From JBPEWY01 sp052032225 (GTDB lineage Bacteria > Bacteroidota > Bacteroidia > Flavobacteriales > Flavobacteriaceae): DNA of 11,394 bases. Below the pieces are notes generated by a model. It worked only from the letters and a program-made list of their open reading frames with translations. It searched no databases and was not told where the DNA came from. Positions 6,139 through 11,394 of the stretch are shown here, in pieces (position 1 is the first letter of the stretch; each line of letters opens with the position of its first letter). The stretch covers positions 1 to 11,394 of the forward strand of contig JBPEWY010000041.1 of NCBI GenBank assembly GCA_052032225.1, given 5' to 3'. Both the position numbers and the translations under genes were made by a program.

Positions 6139-7354
6139 AGCAAAAAGAATAATTGCCAATAAGCAGTATAAAAGTAGTGTATCGGCTCCAATAATAAAAA
6201 TAGCAATAGCTGCTATTGCCTTAGGATTAATAATGATGATGGTTGCTATTGCAACCGGTGTTGGATTGCGCCATAAAATAAGAGAAAAAATAGCAGCTTT
6301 TAACGGTCATGTTCAAATTTATAATTACGATAGTAATAATTCGGAGGTATCAGTATATCCGGTATCAATTCAACAAGATTTTTATCCGAAGTTTAACTCG
6401 GTTTCAGGAATCTCTCATATTCAAGCTGTAGCCAGTAAAGCAGGTATTATTAGGACAGCAGAAACTTTTGAAGGCGTTATAGCCAAAGGAGTTGGTAAAG
6501 ACTACAACTGGCAGTTTTTGCAAGAGTATTTGGTAGCAGGCAGACTTCCCGATTTTTCAAACAAATTAAATAACGAGGCATTAATTTCTAACTATTTAGC
6601 TAACCGGCTAAAATTAAAAGTGGGTAATGAGTTTAATGCGTTTTTTTTAAAAGATTCTGAAAGTAAAATCCCTAATCAAAGAAAATTTAAAATAGTAGGT
6701 ATTTACGAAAGTGGTTACCAAGAGTTTGATGCTACTTATATTATTGTAGATATAAGGCATATTCAACGTATGAACAAGTGGGATGAAACTCAGGTTGGTA
6801 TGTTTGAAGTTTTTATTGATGATTTTGATGAATTAGAGCAAAAAGGAGCAGAAATTTATGGTAAAACACTCTCTACATTAGACTCTCAAACTATAAAAGA
6901 CAAGTACTATTTTGTATTTGAGTGGCTTTCTATTTTTGATTTTAACATAGCCATTATAATAGGAATAATGATTTTAGTTGGAGGCATTAACATGATTACA
7001 GCCTTGCTAGTACTAATACTAGAACGAACACAAATGATAGGTATTTTAAAAGCCTTAGGCAGCAGTAATTGGAGTATCAGAAAGGTGTTTTTGTACAATG
7101 CAGCGTATTTAATTGGTATCGGTTTGTTTTGGGGTAATGTTATTGCCTTAGCATTGCTGCTTAGCCAAAAATATTTTGGTTTTGTTAAGTTAGATCCGGC
7201 TAGTTATTATGTTACAGAAGCCCCGGTTTATTTAAGTGCGAGTTATATAATTGTGTTAAATATTGGGGTCTTGTTACTATGCTTATTAATGCTATTAGTA
7301 CCATCATATATTATCACTAAAATATCTCCTGTAAAATCAATAAAGTTCGAGTAA
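6119..7354 (+). CDS. FtsX-like ABC transporter permease, LolC/LolE type
   Basis: From the TTG at 6119 the product has 411 residues and begins MNVEYFIAKRI, as expected for flavobacterial homologues. The topology is that of MacB/LolCE-type permeases: one membrane segment (about 26-48), a large periplasmic domain (about 50-270), then three segments (273-299, 325-350, 374-397). The cytosolic loop ERTQMIGILKALGSSNWSIR (302-321) is the conserved coupling segment that contacts the LolD-type ATPase. The tail KISPVKSIKFE is also typical. Such permeases move lipoproteins from the inner membrane to the periplasmic carrier, consistent with the lipoproteins seen here, though no ATPase gene is adjacent. 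ATG 6095 is an alternative start, and the frame stays open back to 5960. The 5' end overlaps namZ by about 20 bp in opposite orientation. Confidence 0.85.
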   Translation: MNVEYFIAKRIIANKQYKSSVSAPIIKIAIAAIALGLIMMMVAIATGVGLRHKIREKIAAFNGHVQIYNYDSNNSEVSVYPVSIQQDFYPKFNSVSGISHIQAVASKAGIIRTAETFEGVIAKGVGKDYNWQFLQEYLVAGRLPDFSNKLNNEALISNYLANRLKLKVGNEFNAFFLKDSESKIPNQRKFKIVGIYESGYQEFDATYIIVDIRHIQRMNKWDETQVGMFEVFIDDFDELEQKGAEIYGKTLSTLDSQTIKDKYYFVFEWLSIFDFNIAIIIGIMILVGGINMITALLVLILERTQMIGILKALGSSNWSIRKVFLYNAAYLIGIGLFWGNVIALALLLSQKYFGFVKLDPASYYVTEAPVYLSASYIIVLNIGVLLLCLLMLLVPSYIITKISPVKSIKFE

Positions 7355-7384
7355 AAAGAGCTGTTTTTTCCTAAAATGAAAATG

Positions 7385-7392
7385 TATCTTTG
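7385..7392 (+). promoter_or_regulatory. Bacteroidota -7 box (TATCTTTG) of the cysteine synthase gene
   Basis: TATCTTTG is an exact TAnnTTTG match, 18 bases before the ATG at 7411. A TG followed by a T-run at 7362-7369 lies about 21 bases upstream in the -33 position. The TTG inside this box is in frame with the gene but is promoter, not start codon. Confidence 0.65.
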
Positions 7393-7410
7393 CACCCACA
7401 AATTCAGATT

Positions 7411-8394
7411 ATGGAGTACGCAAAGAACATACTAGAAACCATTGGGAACACCCCTTTAGTTAAGCTAAATAACATAACAAAAGAGATAGATGCTTTGGTG
7501 TTAGCCAAGGTAGAAACTTTTAATCCCGGAAACTCTGTTAAAGACAGAATGGCGCTAAAAATGATTGAAGATGCAGAAGCAGACGGCCGATTAAAACCAG
7601 GCGGAACCATTATTGAAGGCACATCGGGTAATACCGGAATGGGGCTTGCGCTGGCAGCTATTGTTAAAGGGTATAAGCTTATTTGTGTTATTAGTGATAA
7701 GCAATCTAAAGAAAAGATGGATATTTTAAAGGCTGTTGGTGCAGAGGTTGTTGTGTGTCCAACAGAAGTAGAGCCTGATGATCCTCGCTCTTACTATTCT
7801 GTTTCTAAGCGTTTAGCTGAAGAAACTCCTAACTCATGGTACGTAAACCAGTACGACAATCCATCGAATGCAAAAGCACATTATGAGCAAACCGGACCCG
7901 AAATCTGGAAACAAACAGACGGTAAAGTAACACATTTTGTTGTTGGTGTTGGTACCGGTGGTACAATATCTGGAGTTGGTAAATACTTAAAAGAACAAAA
8001 CCCCAATATTAAAGTTTGGGGAATAGATACCTACGGTTCTGTATTCAAAAAATATCATGAAACCGGAATTTTTGATGAGAACGAAATTTACCCATATATA
8101 ACAGAAGGAATTGGTGAAGACATATTACCTCAAAATGTAGATTTTGATATTATAGACGGTTTCACAAAAGTAACCGATAAAGATGCTGCAATCTACACCA
8201 GAAAGTTAGCAAGAGAAGAAGGTATTTTTGCCGGTAATTCGGCCGGAGCAGCTGTAAAAGGATTGTTGCAGTTAAAAGAGCATTTTAAGAAAGATGATGT
8301 TGTTGTGGTGCTCTTTCACGATCACGGAAGCCGTTACGTTGGTAAAATGTTTAATGACGATTGGATGAAGGCGCAAGGATTTTTAGAAGAATAG
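7411..8394 (+). CDS. PLP-dependent cysteine synthase / cystathionine beta-synthase-like enzyme
   Basis: The 327-residue fold-type II PLP enzyme begins MEYAKNILETIGNTPLVKLN. The Schiff-base lysine is K44 in NPGNSVKDRM. TSGNTG (71-76) binds the substrate carboxylate, GVGTGGT (179-185) cups the PLP phosphate, and GNSAGAA is at 275-281. It is the right length for a catalytic core without a C-terminal regulatory CBS domain. O-acetylserine sulfhydrylase (CysK/CysM) activity is one possibility. The EGIGEDILPQNVD stretch (232-244) and the HDHGSRYVGKMF ending resemble the cystathionine beta-synthase branch, so beta-replacement of serine or acetylserine with homocysteine or sulfide is open. The ATG at 7411 is chosen because a longer TTG start would lie inside the promoter box. 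The M20 gene follows after 54 bp on the same strand. Confidence 0.9.
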   Translation: MEYAKNILETIGNTPLVKLNNITKEIDALVLAKVETFNPGNSVKDRMALKMIEDAEADGRLKPGGTIIEGTSGNTGMGLALAAIVKGYKLICVISDKQSKEKMDILKAVGAEVVVCPTEVEPDDPRSYYSVSKRLAEETPNSWYVNQYDNPSNAKAHYEQTGPEIWKQTDGKVTHFVVGVGTGGTISGVGKYLKEQNPNIKVWGIDTYGSVFKKYHETGIFDENEIYPYITEGIGEDILPQNVDFDIIDGFTKVTDKDAAIYTRKLAREEGIFAGNSAGAAVKGLLQLKEHFKKDDVVVVLFHDHGSRYVGKMFNDDWMKAQGFLEE

Positions 8395-8415
8395 TCTAAA
8401 AATTCATCAATTTTA

Positions 8416-8423
8416 TATCTTTA
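8416..8423 (+). promoter_or_regulatory. candidate -7 box (TATCTTTA) of the M20 peptidase gene
   Basis: TATCTTTA differs from TAnnTTTG at one base and lies 25 bases before the ATG at 8449. No -33 TTG is seen. If used, transcription would begin around 8428-8430, inside the left arm of the inverted repeat at 8423-8468. Confidence 0.35.
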
Positions 8424-8474
8424 GTACTCTTAAATAATAATAAAAACTATGAGATTATTAAGAGTACTTTTTTT
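8423..8474 (+). terminator. terminator-shaped hairpin enclosing the M20 start codon
   Basis: AGTACTCTTAA (8423-8433) and TTAAGAGTACT (8458-8468) are perfect 11-base inverted repeats. After a one-base bulge the stem extends by TAAT (8435-8438) paired with ATTA (8454-8457). The 15-base loop holds the ATG at 8449-8451. Seven T residues (8468-8474) follow the right arm, giving the shape of an intrinsic terminator or attenuator. The stem is AT-rich, so its efficiency is uncertain. Confidence 0.5.
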
Positions 8475-9738
8475 ATGCCTTTTTGTTACGCAAACGTATG
8501 CTCAAAAGTTAACCAAAGTAGAGCAAAAAATTATTGCAACCGTAGCTAAAAACAATTCAGAAGCAATATCATTTTTAGAGAAAGTAGTTAATATAAATAG
8601 CGGTACACTTAACCTTAAAGGAGTTAAAGAAACAGGAGATGTTTTTGCAGAAGCTTTTAATAATATAGGTTTTACAACTACCTGGATAGATATGCCCGAA
8701 GATATGAATAGGGCAGGACATTTATTTGCAGAGATTAAAGGCTCTAAAGGAAAACGATTGTTGTTAATTGGGCATTTAGATACCGTTTTTGAAGAAGATA
8801 GTGAGTTTCAAAAATTCACGATGGTAAATGATAGCATTGCTCATGGCCCGGGAGCTAATGATATGAAAGGTGGGAACGTTATAATTTTATACGCCTTAAA
8901 AGCACTTCACGAAAATAATTTACTGAATAATGCTCAAATAATTGTTGCATTCACCGGTGATGAAGAAAGTACCGGTAAACCATTAAGCATAAGCAGAAAA
9001 CACCTTGTAGAAGCAGCTAAAAAAAGCGATGTAGCTTTAGGATTTGAAACCTCTACCGGATTTAATACTGCTACAGTTGCCAGACGTGGGTCGTCTGGAT
9101 GGAAAGTTACCGTTACCGGAAAAAGAGCACACTCTTCGGGTGTTTTTAGTGAAAATGTAGGAGCCGGTGCAATTTTTGAGTTATCAAGAATTCTTAATGA
9201 GTTTTATACCAAAGTTAAGGGGCCGGAGTTTTTAACTTTTAATCCTGGGATTATTTTAGGAGGAACTACAGTAGATTTTAATGAAGCATTAAGTAAAGGT
9301 GTTGCTTTTGGTAAAAGTAATGTAGTTGCACAAGTTGCTGTTGCAGAAGGCGGACTCAGATTTATGACCGAACAACAAAAAGAAGAAGCCAGAGCTAAAA
9401 TGAGAGAAATAGTTTCAAGAAACTTACCACATACTACTGCAACCATAGAATTTACAGACAGTTATCCGGCTATGGCTCCAACAGAGCAAAACTATGAGTT
9501 GTTACAAAAACTAAATGAGGTAAGCTTAGATTTAGGTCATGGACCGGTAGAAGCCTATGATCCGGGAAAACGAGGCGCTGCAGACACTTCATTCGTAGCA
9601 GAATATGTAGCTTGTTTAGACGGTTTAGGAACGATGGGAACAGGAGCACATACCGTAAAAGAAACGGTTAATTTAAACACAATAAAGGCGTTAACACAAC
9701 GTACCGCCTTACTAATTTACAGACTAATAAATGAGTAA
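8449..9738 (+). CDS. secreted M20 family zinc metallopeptidase, carboxypeptidase G2-like
   Basis: The 429-residue product begins with an export signal (MRLLRVLFLCLFVTQTYAQ, probable cut after Ala18). The M20 di-zinc centre is complete: His109 in IGHLDTV, bridging Asp138 in GPGANDMKGG, the catalytic Glu172 and ligand Glu173 in TGDEEST, Glu200 in GFETS and His401 in TGAHTVKE. A dimerisation (lid) domain sits between about 208 and 325, starting ARRGSSGWKVTVTGKRAHS. The motif arrangement is nearest to glutamate carboxypeptidase (CPG2), which removes C-terminal Glu from peptides or folates. The real substrate may be any small peptide or N-acyl amino acid. It acts in the periplasm or outside. The start codon lies in the loop of a hairpin with a T-run (8423-8474), suggesting regulated or insulated expression relative to the upstream PLP enzyme. 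Confidence 0.92.
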   Translation: MRLLRVLFLCLFVTQTYAQKLTKVEQKIIATVAKNNSEAISFLEKVVNINSGTLNLKGVKETGDVFAEAFNNIGFTTTWIDMPEDMNRAGHLFAEIKGSKGKRLLLIGHLDTVFEEDSEFQKFTMVNDSIAHGPGANDMKGGNVIILYALKALHENNLLNNAQIIVAFTGDEESTGKPLSISRKHLVEAAKKSDVALGFETSTGFNTATVARRGSSGWKVTVTGKRAHSSGVFSENVGAGAIFELSRILNEFYTKVKGPEFLTFNPGIILGGTTVDFNEALSKGVAFGKSNVVAQVAVAEGGLRFMTEQQKEEARAKMREIVSRNLPHTTATIEFTDSYPAMAPTEQNYELLQKLNEVSLDLGHGPVEAYDPGKRGAADTSFVAEYVACLDGLGTMGTGAHTVKETVNLNTIKALTQRTALLIYRLINE

Positions 9739-9854
9739 CTTTAATGGTTTGTTTTTGGGTTTTCAACTAAAAAGAGATTGATTTTCTGGTAATTAAAATT
9801 AAAATTTATTATTTTTAATACCAACAGCGCCCCAATCTGTAATACTATTTTATT

Positions 9855-10010
9855 ATGATAAAGAGTAACACTATACATATGGGGGCACAAGTACAAGAAG
9901 ACAATCCGTATTTTATTCTATTCATGAAAACCTTAGTAGGCATACTGCTAGTAGTATTGGGCGCTATTTTGGTTTTTGGTTTAATAGAATTAGTTAAACT
10001 CATATTTTAG
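9855..10010 (+). CDS. small single-span membrane protein, 51 residues, unknown function
   Basis: The frame runs from the ATG at 9855 to a TAG at 10008-10010. The N-terminal part (1-18) is polar, with MGAQVQEDNPYF at 9-20. A strongly hydrophobic segment, FILFMKTLVGILLVVLGAIL (20-39), continues to about residue 44, followed by a short LVKLIF tail. This is the pattern of a one-span inner-membrane protein. An internal ATG at 9879 would give 43 residues. The stretch between the M20 stop (9738) and this ATG is 116 bp with no other gene and no strong promoter; a TATTTTTA at about 9811 is a weak near-match. I do not recognise a family. The hydrophobicity and clean end of the frame make it a plausible gene, but short hydrophobic frames can arise by chance in AT-rich DNA. 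Confidence 0.5.
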   Translation: MIKSNTIHMGAQVQEDNPYFILFMKTLVGILLVVLGAILVFGLIELVKLIF

Positions 10011-10035
10011 CGGATTCTAAATACCACATAATTGC

Positions 10036-10054
10036 TAACGTATATGTTACGTTA
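10036..10054 (+). terminator. weak stem-loop downstream of the small membrane ORF
   Basis: TAACGTA (10036-10042) pairs with TACGTTA (10048-10054) around the five-base loop TATGT. T-rich runs follow at about 10062-10077 but not immediately, so this is at best a weak terminator for the small membrane-protein gene. Confidence 0.3.
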
Positions 10055-10091
10055 CAATAAATTTTTTGCCTTTTTTATAACTGGTAAAAAC

Positions 10092-10133
10092 AAAAAACCT
10101 CAGCACAATTTATAAATTGTGCTGAGGTTTTTT
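10092..10133. terminator. perfect 42-bp palindrome, bidirectional intrinsic terminator of ssrA
   Basis: The 21 bases at 10092-10112 (A6, CCTCAGCACAATTTA) are exactly repeated as reverse complement at 10113-10133. The arm has a GC-rich CCTCAGC core and is flanked by A6 on the left and T6 on the right. It therefore forms a stem with a U-tract in either direction. It begins two bases beyond the mature 3' end of the minus-strand tmRNA, where it must end ssrA transcription. It can also stop plus-strand transcripts from the M20/small-ORF side before they run antisense through ssrA. Confidence 0.9.
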
Positions 10134-10135
10134 AG

Positions 10136-10532
10136 TGGAGTCGGAGGGATTCGAACCCTCGTCCAAACAAGCAACTGCAATGCTTTCTACATGCTTAGTT
10201 TTCGTTTAATTTTCGTCGTACAGCTGGCCGAAAACTACCTACTGCACGCTTAGCTTCTTAACGTTTTAAAATCGTGCCGAAGCTACACGATTTCTATGTT
10301 GACTTTTATGGTGCCTCTTATCGAATCGCCGTCAACAAGGGCTATTCAGAGACATCTTGCTTTCCCGCCTTGCGGGACTAGGCCAGAACCTACTATACTT
10401 CGGTTAATTAGGCAGCAAGAGCGTAGTTATTCTCGCCATTTAAAAGTGTGAAATAGATATTAACGAGCATTAATTTCATAGCTCGGCATGCTTACATCAC
10501 AATTGGTCTCGCTGTCAAAACCAGTCGACCCC
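10136..10532 (-). ncRNA. ssrA: transfer-messenger RNA (tmRNA)
   Basis: This RNA rescues stalled ribosomes and tags the unfinished peptide for proteolysis, working with SmpB. The 5' end GGGGUCGACUGGUUUUGACAG is characteristic. Its first seven bases, GGGGUCG, pair with CGACUCC near the 3' end (one G-U pair), forming the alanine-type acceptor stem. The T arm GAGGG-UUCGAAU-CCCUC abuts the acceptor strand. The mature RNA would end at discriminator A (10136). The next genomic bases read CUA, so CCA must be added after transcription. The tag reading frame lies at 10408-10437. Downstream, the segment near 10360-10385 (CCCGCAAGGCGGG on the RNA) is a pseudoknot stem. The mature length is 397 before CCA. 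Short frames that cross this region are not genes. Confidence 0.97.
10408..10437 (-). other. tmRNA tag-peptide reading frame (GENNYALAA-stop)
   Basis: On the ssrA strand the codons GGC GAG AAT AAC TAC GCT CTT GCT GCC TAA encode GENNYALAA. The first Ala of a full tag comes from the charged tmRNA itself, giving AGENNYALAA. The ALAA ending is the typical ClpXP-recognised degron. Confidence 0.92.
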
Positions 10533-10555
10533 AATATTTCAATGAACCATTTTTT

Positions 10556-10636
10556 GGGCGTTTCGCTTTGCATTGCAAAGCGCCGGGCTTTACGCTATAT
10601 CTTACAAAGTAAGGATGACGCTTCAATCCCTAACGC
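10556..10636. repeat. 81-bp structured palindromic intergenic element (REP-like)
   Basis: The element runs from GGGCGTT (10556-10562) to ATCCCTAACGC (10626-10636), so its ends form the short inverted repeat GCGTT/AACGC. Inside is a perfect hairpin, CGCTTTGC (10564-10571), loop ATT, GCAAAGCG (10575-10582). A second hairpin is CTTAC (10601-10605), loop AAA, GTAAG (10609-10613). From memory, similar GGGCGTT...ATCCCTAACGC segments recur between genes in flavobacterial genomes, resembling REP-type elements. Only one copy is in this window, so repetition cannot be shown here. It lies 23 bp upstream of the mature 5' end of ssrA. Confidence 0.55.
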
Positions 10637-10642
10637 AAGCTA

Positions 10643-10650
10643 CAAAGGTA
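10643..10650 (-). promoter_or_regulatory. candidate ssrA -7 box (TACCTTTG)
   Basis: On the minus strand TACCTTTG is an exact TAnnTTTG match, about 110 bases upstream of the mature tmRNA 5' end. A TTGG at about 10666-10669 (minus) lies only 15 bases away, shorter than usual for a -33 element. If this is the promoter, the precursor carries the palindromic element in its 5' leader, which RNase P would remove. Confidence 0.4.
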
Positions 10651-10676
10651 CTTCAAAAATTATTCCAAAAAAAGTC

Positions 10677-10707
10677 TTGTAACACTGCTGTTCAAGATGT
10701 ACTTTTG
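10677..10707 (+). promoter_or_regulatory. Bacteroidota promoter (TTG-N20-TACTTTTG) of the oxidoreductase gene
   Basis: TTG at 10677-10679 and TACTTTTG at 10700-10707 are separated by 20 bases, matching both elements of the Bacteroidota housekeeping promoter. The ATG follows 34 bases later. It is the best-formed promoter in the window. Confidence 0.75.
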
Positions 10708-10741
10708 AAAACTCCTATAATTAACCTAAAACGTGGTATTT

Positions 10742-11394
10742 ATGAAATTTGGCTTGATTAAAGAAAGAAAGAATCCACCAGATAGAAGAGTAGTTTTTTC
10801 TCCAGAGGCCTGCCAAACTGTCTTAAAAAAATTCCCTAAAGCACAAATAAAAGTAGAACCTTCTAATATTAGAGTTTTTACAGATAAAGAGTATGAAGAT
10901 GCAGGTATTACAGTAACTTCAGATTTATCAGATTGCGATGTGCTTTTAGGTGTAAAAGAGGTTCCAATTAATTCGCTTATACCTAATAAAAAATATTTTT
11001 TCTTCAGTCATACCATAAAAAAGCAACCCTATAACAGAGAATTATTAAGAGCAATTTTAGACAAGAATATAGAGCTCTATGACCACGAAGTAATAACCAA
11101 TGCCAATGGTAAAAGATTAGTAGCCTTTGGTAGGTATGCCGGTATTGTAGGTGCATACAATGGGGTTAGAGCGTATGGATTAAAATTTGATTTGTTTGAG
11201 CTTCCAAAAGCCGAAACACTACCAAATCAGCAAGCGTTAATAGATGCCTTAAACAGAATAAAACTACCTAATATAAAAATCTTGCTAACCGGAAAAGGAA
11301 GAGTAGGGGGTGGTGCTAAAGAAATGTTGGATGCCATGAATCTAAAACAAGTTTCGGTATCTGAATATTTAAAAAGTGAGTTTAATGAGCCTGT
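10742..11394 (+). CDS. saccharopine dehydrogenase/LKR-like NAD(P)-dependent oxidoreductase (N-terminal 217 residues, cut by window edge)
   Basis: The frame opens at ATG 10742 and continues to the right edge. The start MKFGLIKERKNPPDRRVVFSP is typical of the alanine dehydrogenase/transhydrogenase N-terminal domain. Residues 40-150 (SNIRVFTDKEYEDAGI, DVLLGVKEVP, YFFFSHTIKKQPYNRELL, RLVAFGRYAGIVGAYNG) most resemble the lysine-ketoglutarate reductase/saccharopine dehydrogenase branch. The FFSHTIK segment and Lys72 of VKEVP are probable active-site elements. A Rossmann strand and nucleotide loop, IKILLTGKGRVGGGA, begins at about 178. Bacteroidota copies are often labelled alanine dehydrogenase, and which amino-acid reaction is catalysed cannot be decided from this portion. 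The C-terminal part of the NAD domain is missing because of the window edge, not a mutation. It diverges from ssrA and has its own strong promoter. Confidence 0.85.
   Translation, partial: MKFGLIKERKNPPDRRVVFSPEACQTVLKKFPKAQIKVEPSNIRVFTDKEYEDAGITVTSDLSDCDVLLGVKEVPINSLIPNKKYFFFSHTIKKQPYNRELLRAILDKNIELYDHEVITNANGKRLVAFGRYAGIVGAYNGVRAYGLKFDLFELPKAETLPNQQALIDALNRIKLPNIKILLTGKGRVGGGAKEMLDAMNLKQVSVSEYLKSEFNEP

Noticed and set aside
7390..7410. TTG start at 7390 for the cysteine synthase gene
   Set aside because: This TTG is the end of an exact TATCTTTG promoter box. The ATG at 7411 begins the standard family N-terminus.
10488..10761. Two overlapping plus-strand open frames of 62-64 codons across the ssrA 5' end and the intergenic element
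   Set aside because: They run antisense to tmRNA and through the structured repeat and the promoter of the next gene. The compositions are not protein-like and no start signal is seen.
1..11394. Search for CRISPR arrays, prophage, insertion sequences, toxin-antitoxin or defence modules
   Set aside because: No regularly spaced repeats, transposase or integrase motifs, or paired small toxin/antitoxin frames were seen. Composition and codon use look uniform throughout.

Overview
The window looks like a chromosomal segment from a member of the Bacteroidota, most likely family Flavobacteriaceae. The DNA is AT-rich. Ribosome-binding sites are nearly absent, and several genes are preceded by the Bacteroidota -7 box TAnnTTTG. 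Lipoproteins are frequent, and the tmRNA carries the tag GENNYALAA with no encoded CCA. No phage, insertion sequence, CRISPR array or defence gene is visible. This is ordinary core and housekeeping sequence with some unusual local architecture.

Layout, left to right. Positions 1-662 (minus) hold the N-terminal part of a HerA-like ATPase (DUF853), cut by the window edge. It diverges from a Rid-family protein (720-1166) that carries a lipoprotein signal. Next comes queE (1204-1836), for 7-deazaguanine synthesis, whose likely promoter abuts its start codon. On the opposite strand lie an archaemetzincin-like zinc-protease lipoprotein (1840-2628) and a class I SAM methyltransferase (2702-3409). 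A YkgJ-type cysteine-cluster protein (3487-3984, TTG start) and a membrane di-iron hydroxylase of the sterol desaturase/fatty acid hydroxylase superfamily (4015-4854) follow as a probable two-gene unit. A NamZ/DUF1343 exo-N-acetylmuramidase lipoprotein (4873-6138, minus) overlaps head-to-head with an FtsX/LolE-type ABC permease (about 6119-7354, TTG start). A PLP-dependent cysteine synthase/CBS-like enzyme (7411-8394) and a secreted M20 metallopeptidase (8449-9738) come next, then an unrecorded 51-residue membrane protein (9855-10010).

The right end carries ssrA (tmRNA) on the minus strand (10136-10532), flanked by a perfect 42-bp palindromic terminator at its 3' side. On its 5' side is an 81-bp structured repeat-like element. 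Then comes a well-formed Bacteroidota promoter driving a saccharopine-dehydrogenase/LKR-like oxidoreductase (from 10742), which runs off the window.

The genes do not form one pathway. Envelope functions recur: lipoproteins, lipoprotein-release permease, murein sugar hydrolase and secreted peptidase. The most interesting points are regulatory or architectural. These are a terminator-shaped hairpin holding the start codon of the M20 gene in its loop, the head-to-head coding overlap, the repeat apparently placed in the pre-tmRNA leader, a Rid protein sent to the envelope, and the displaced HC-X4-C-X-M signature in the metalloprotease. I found no clear evidence of a wholly new multi-gene system.
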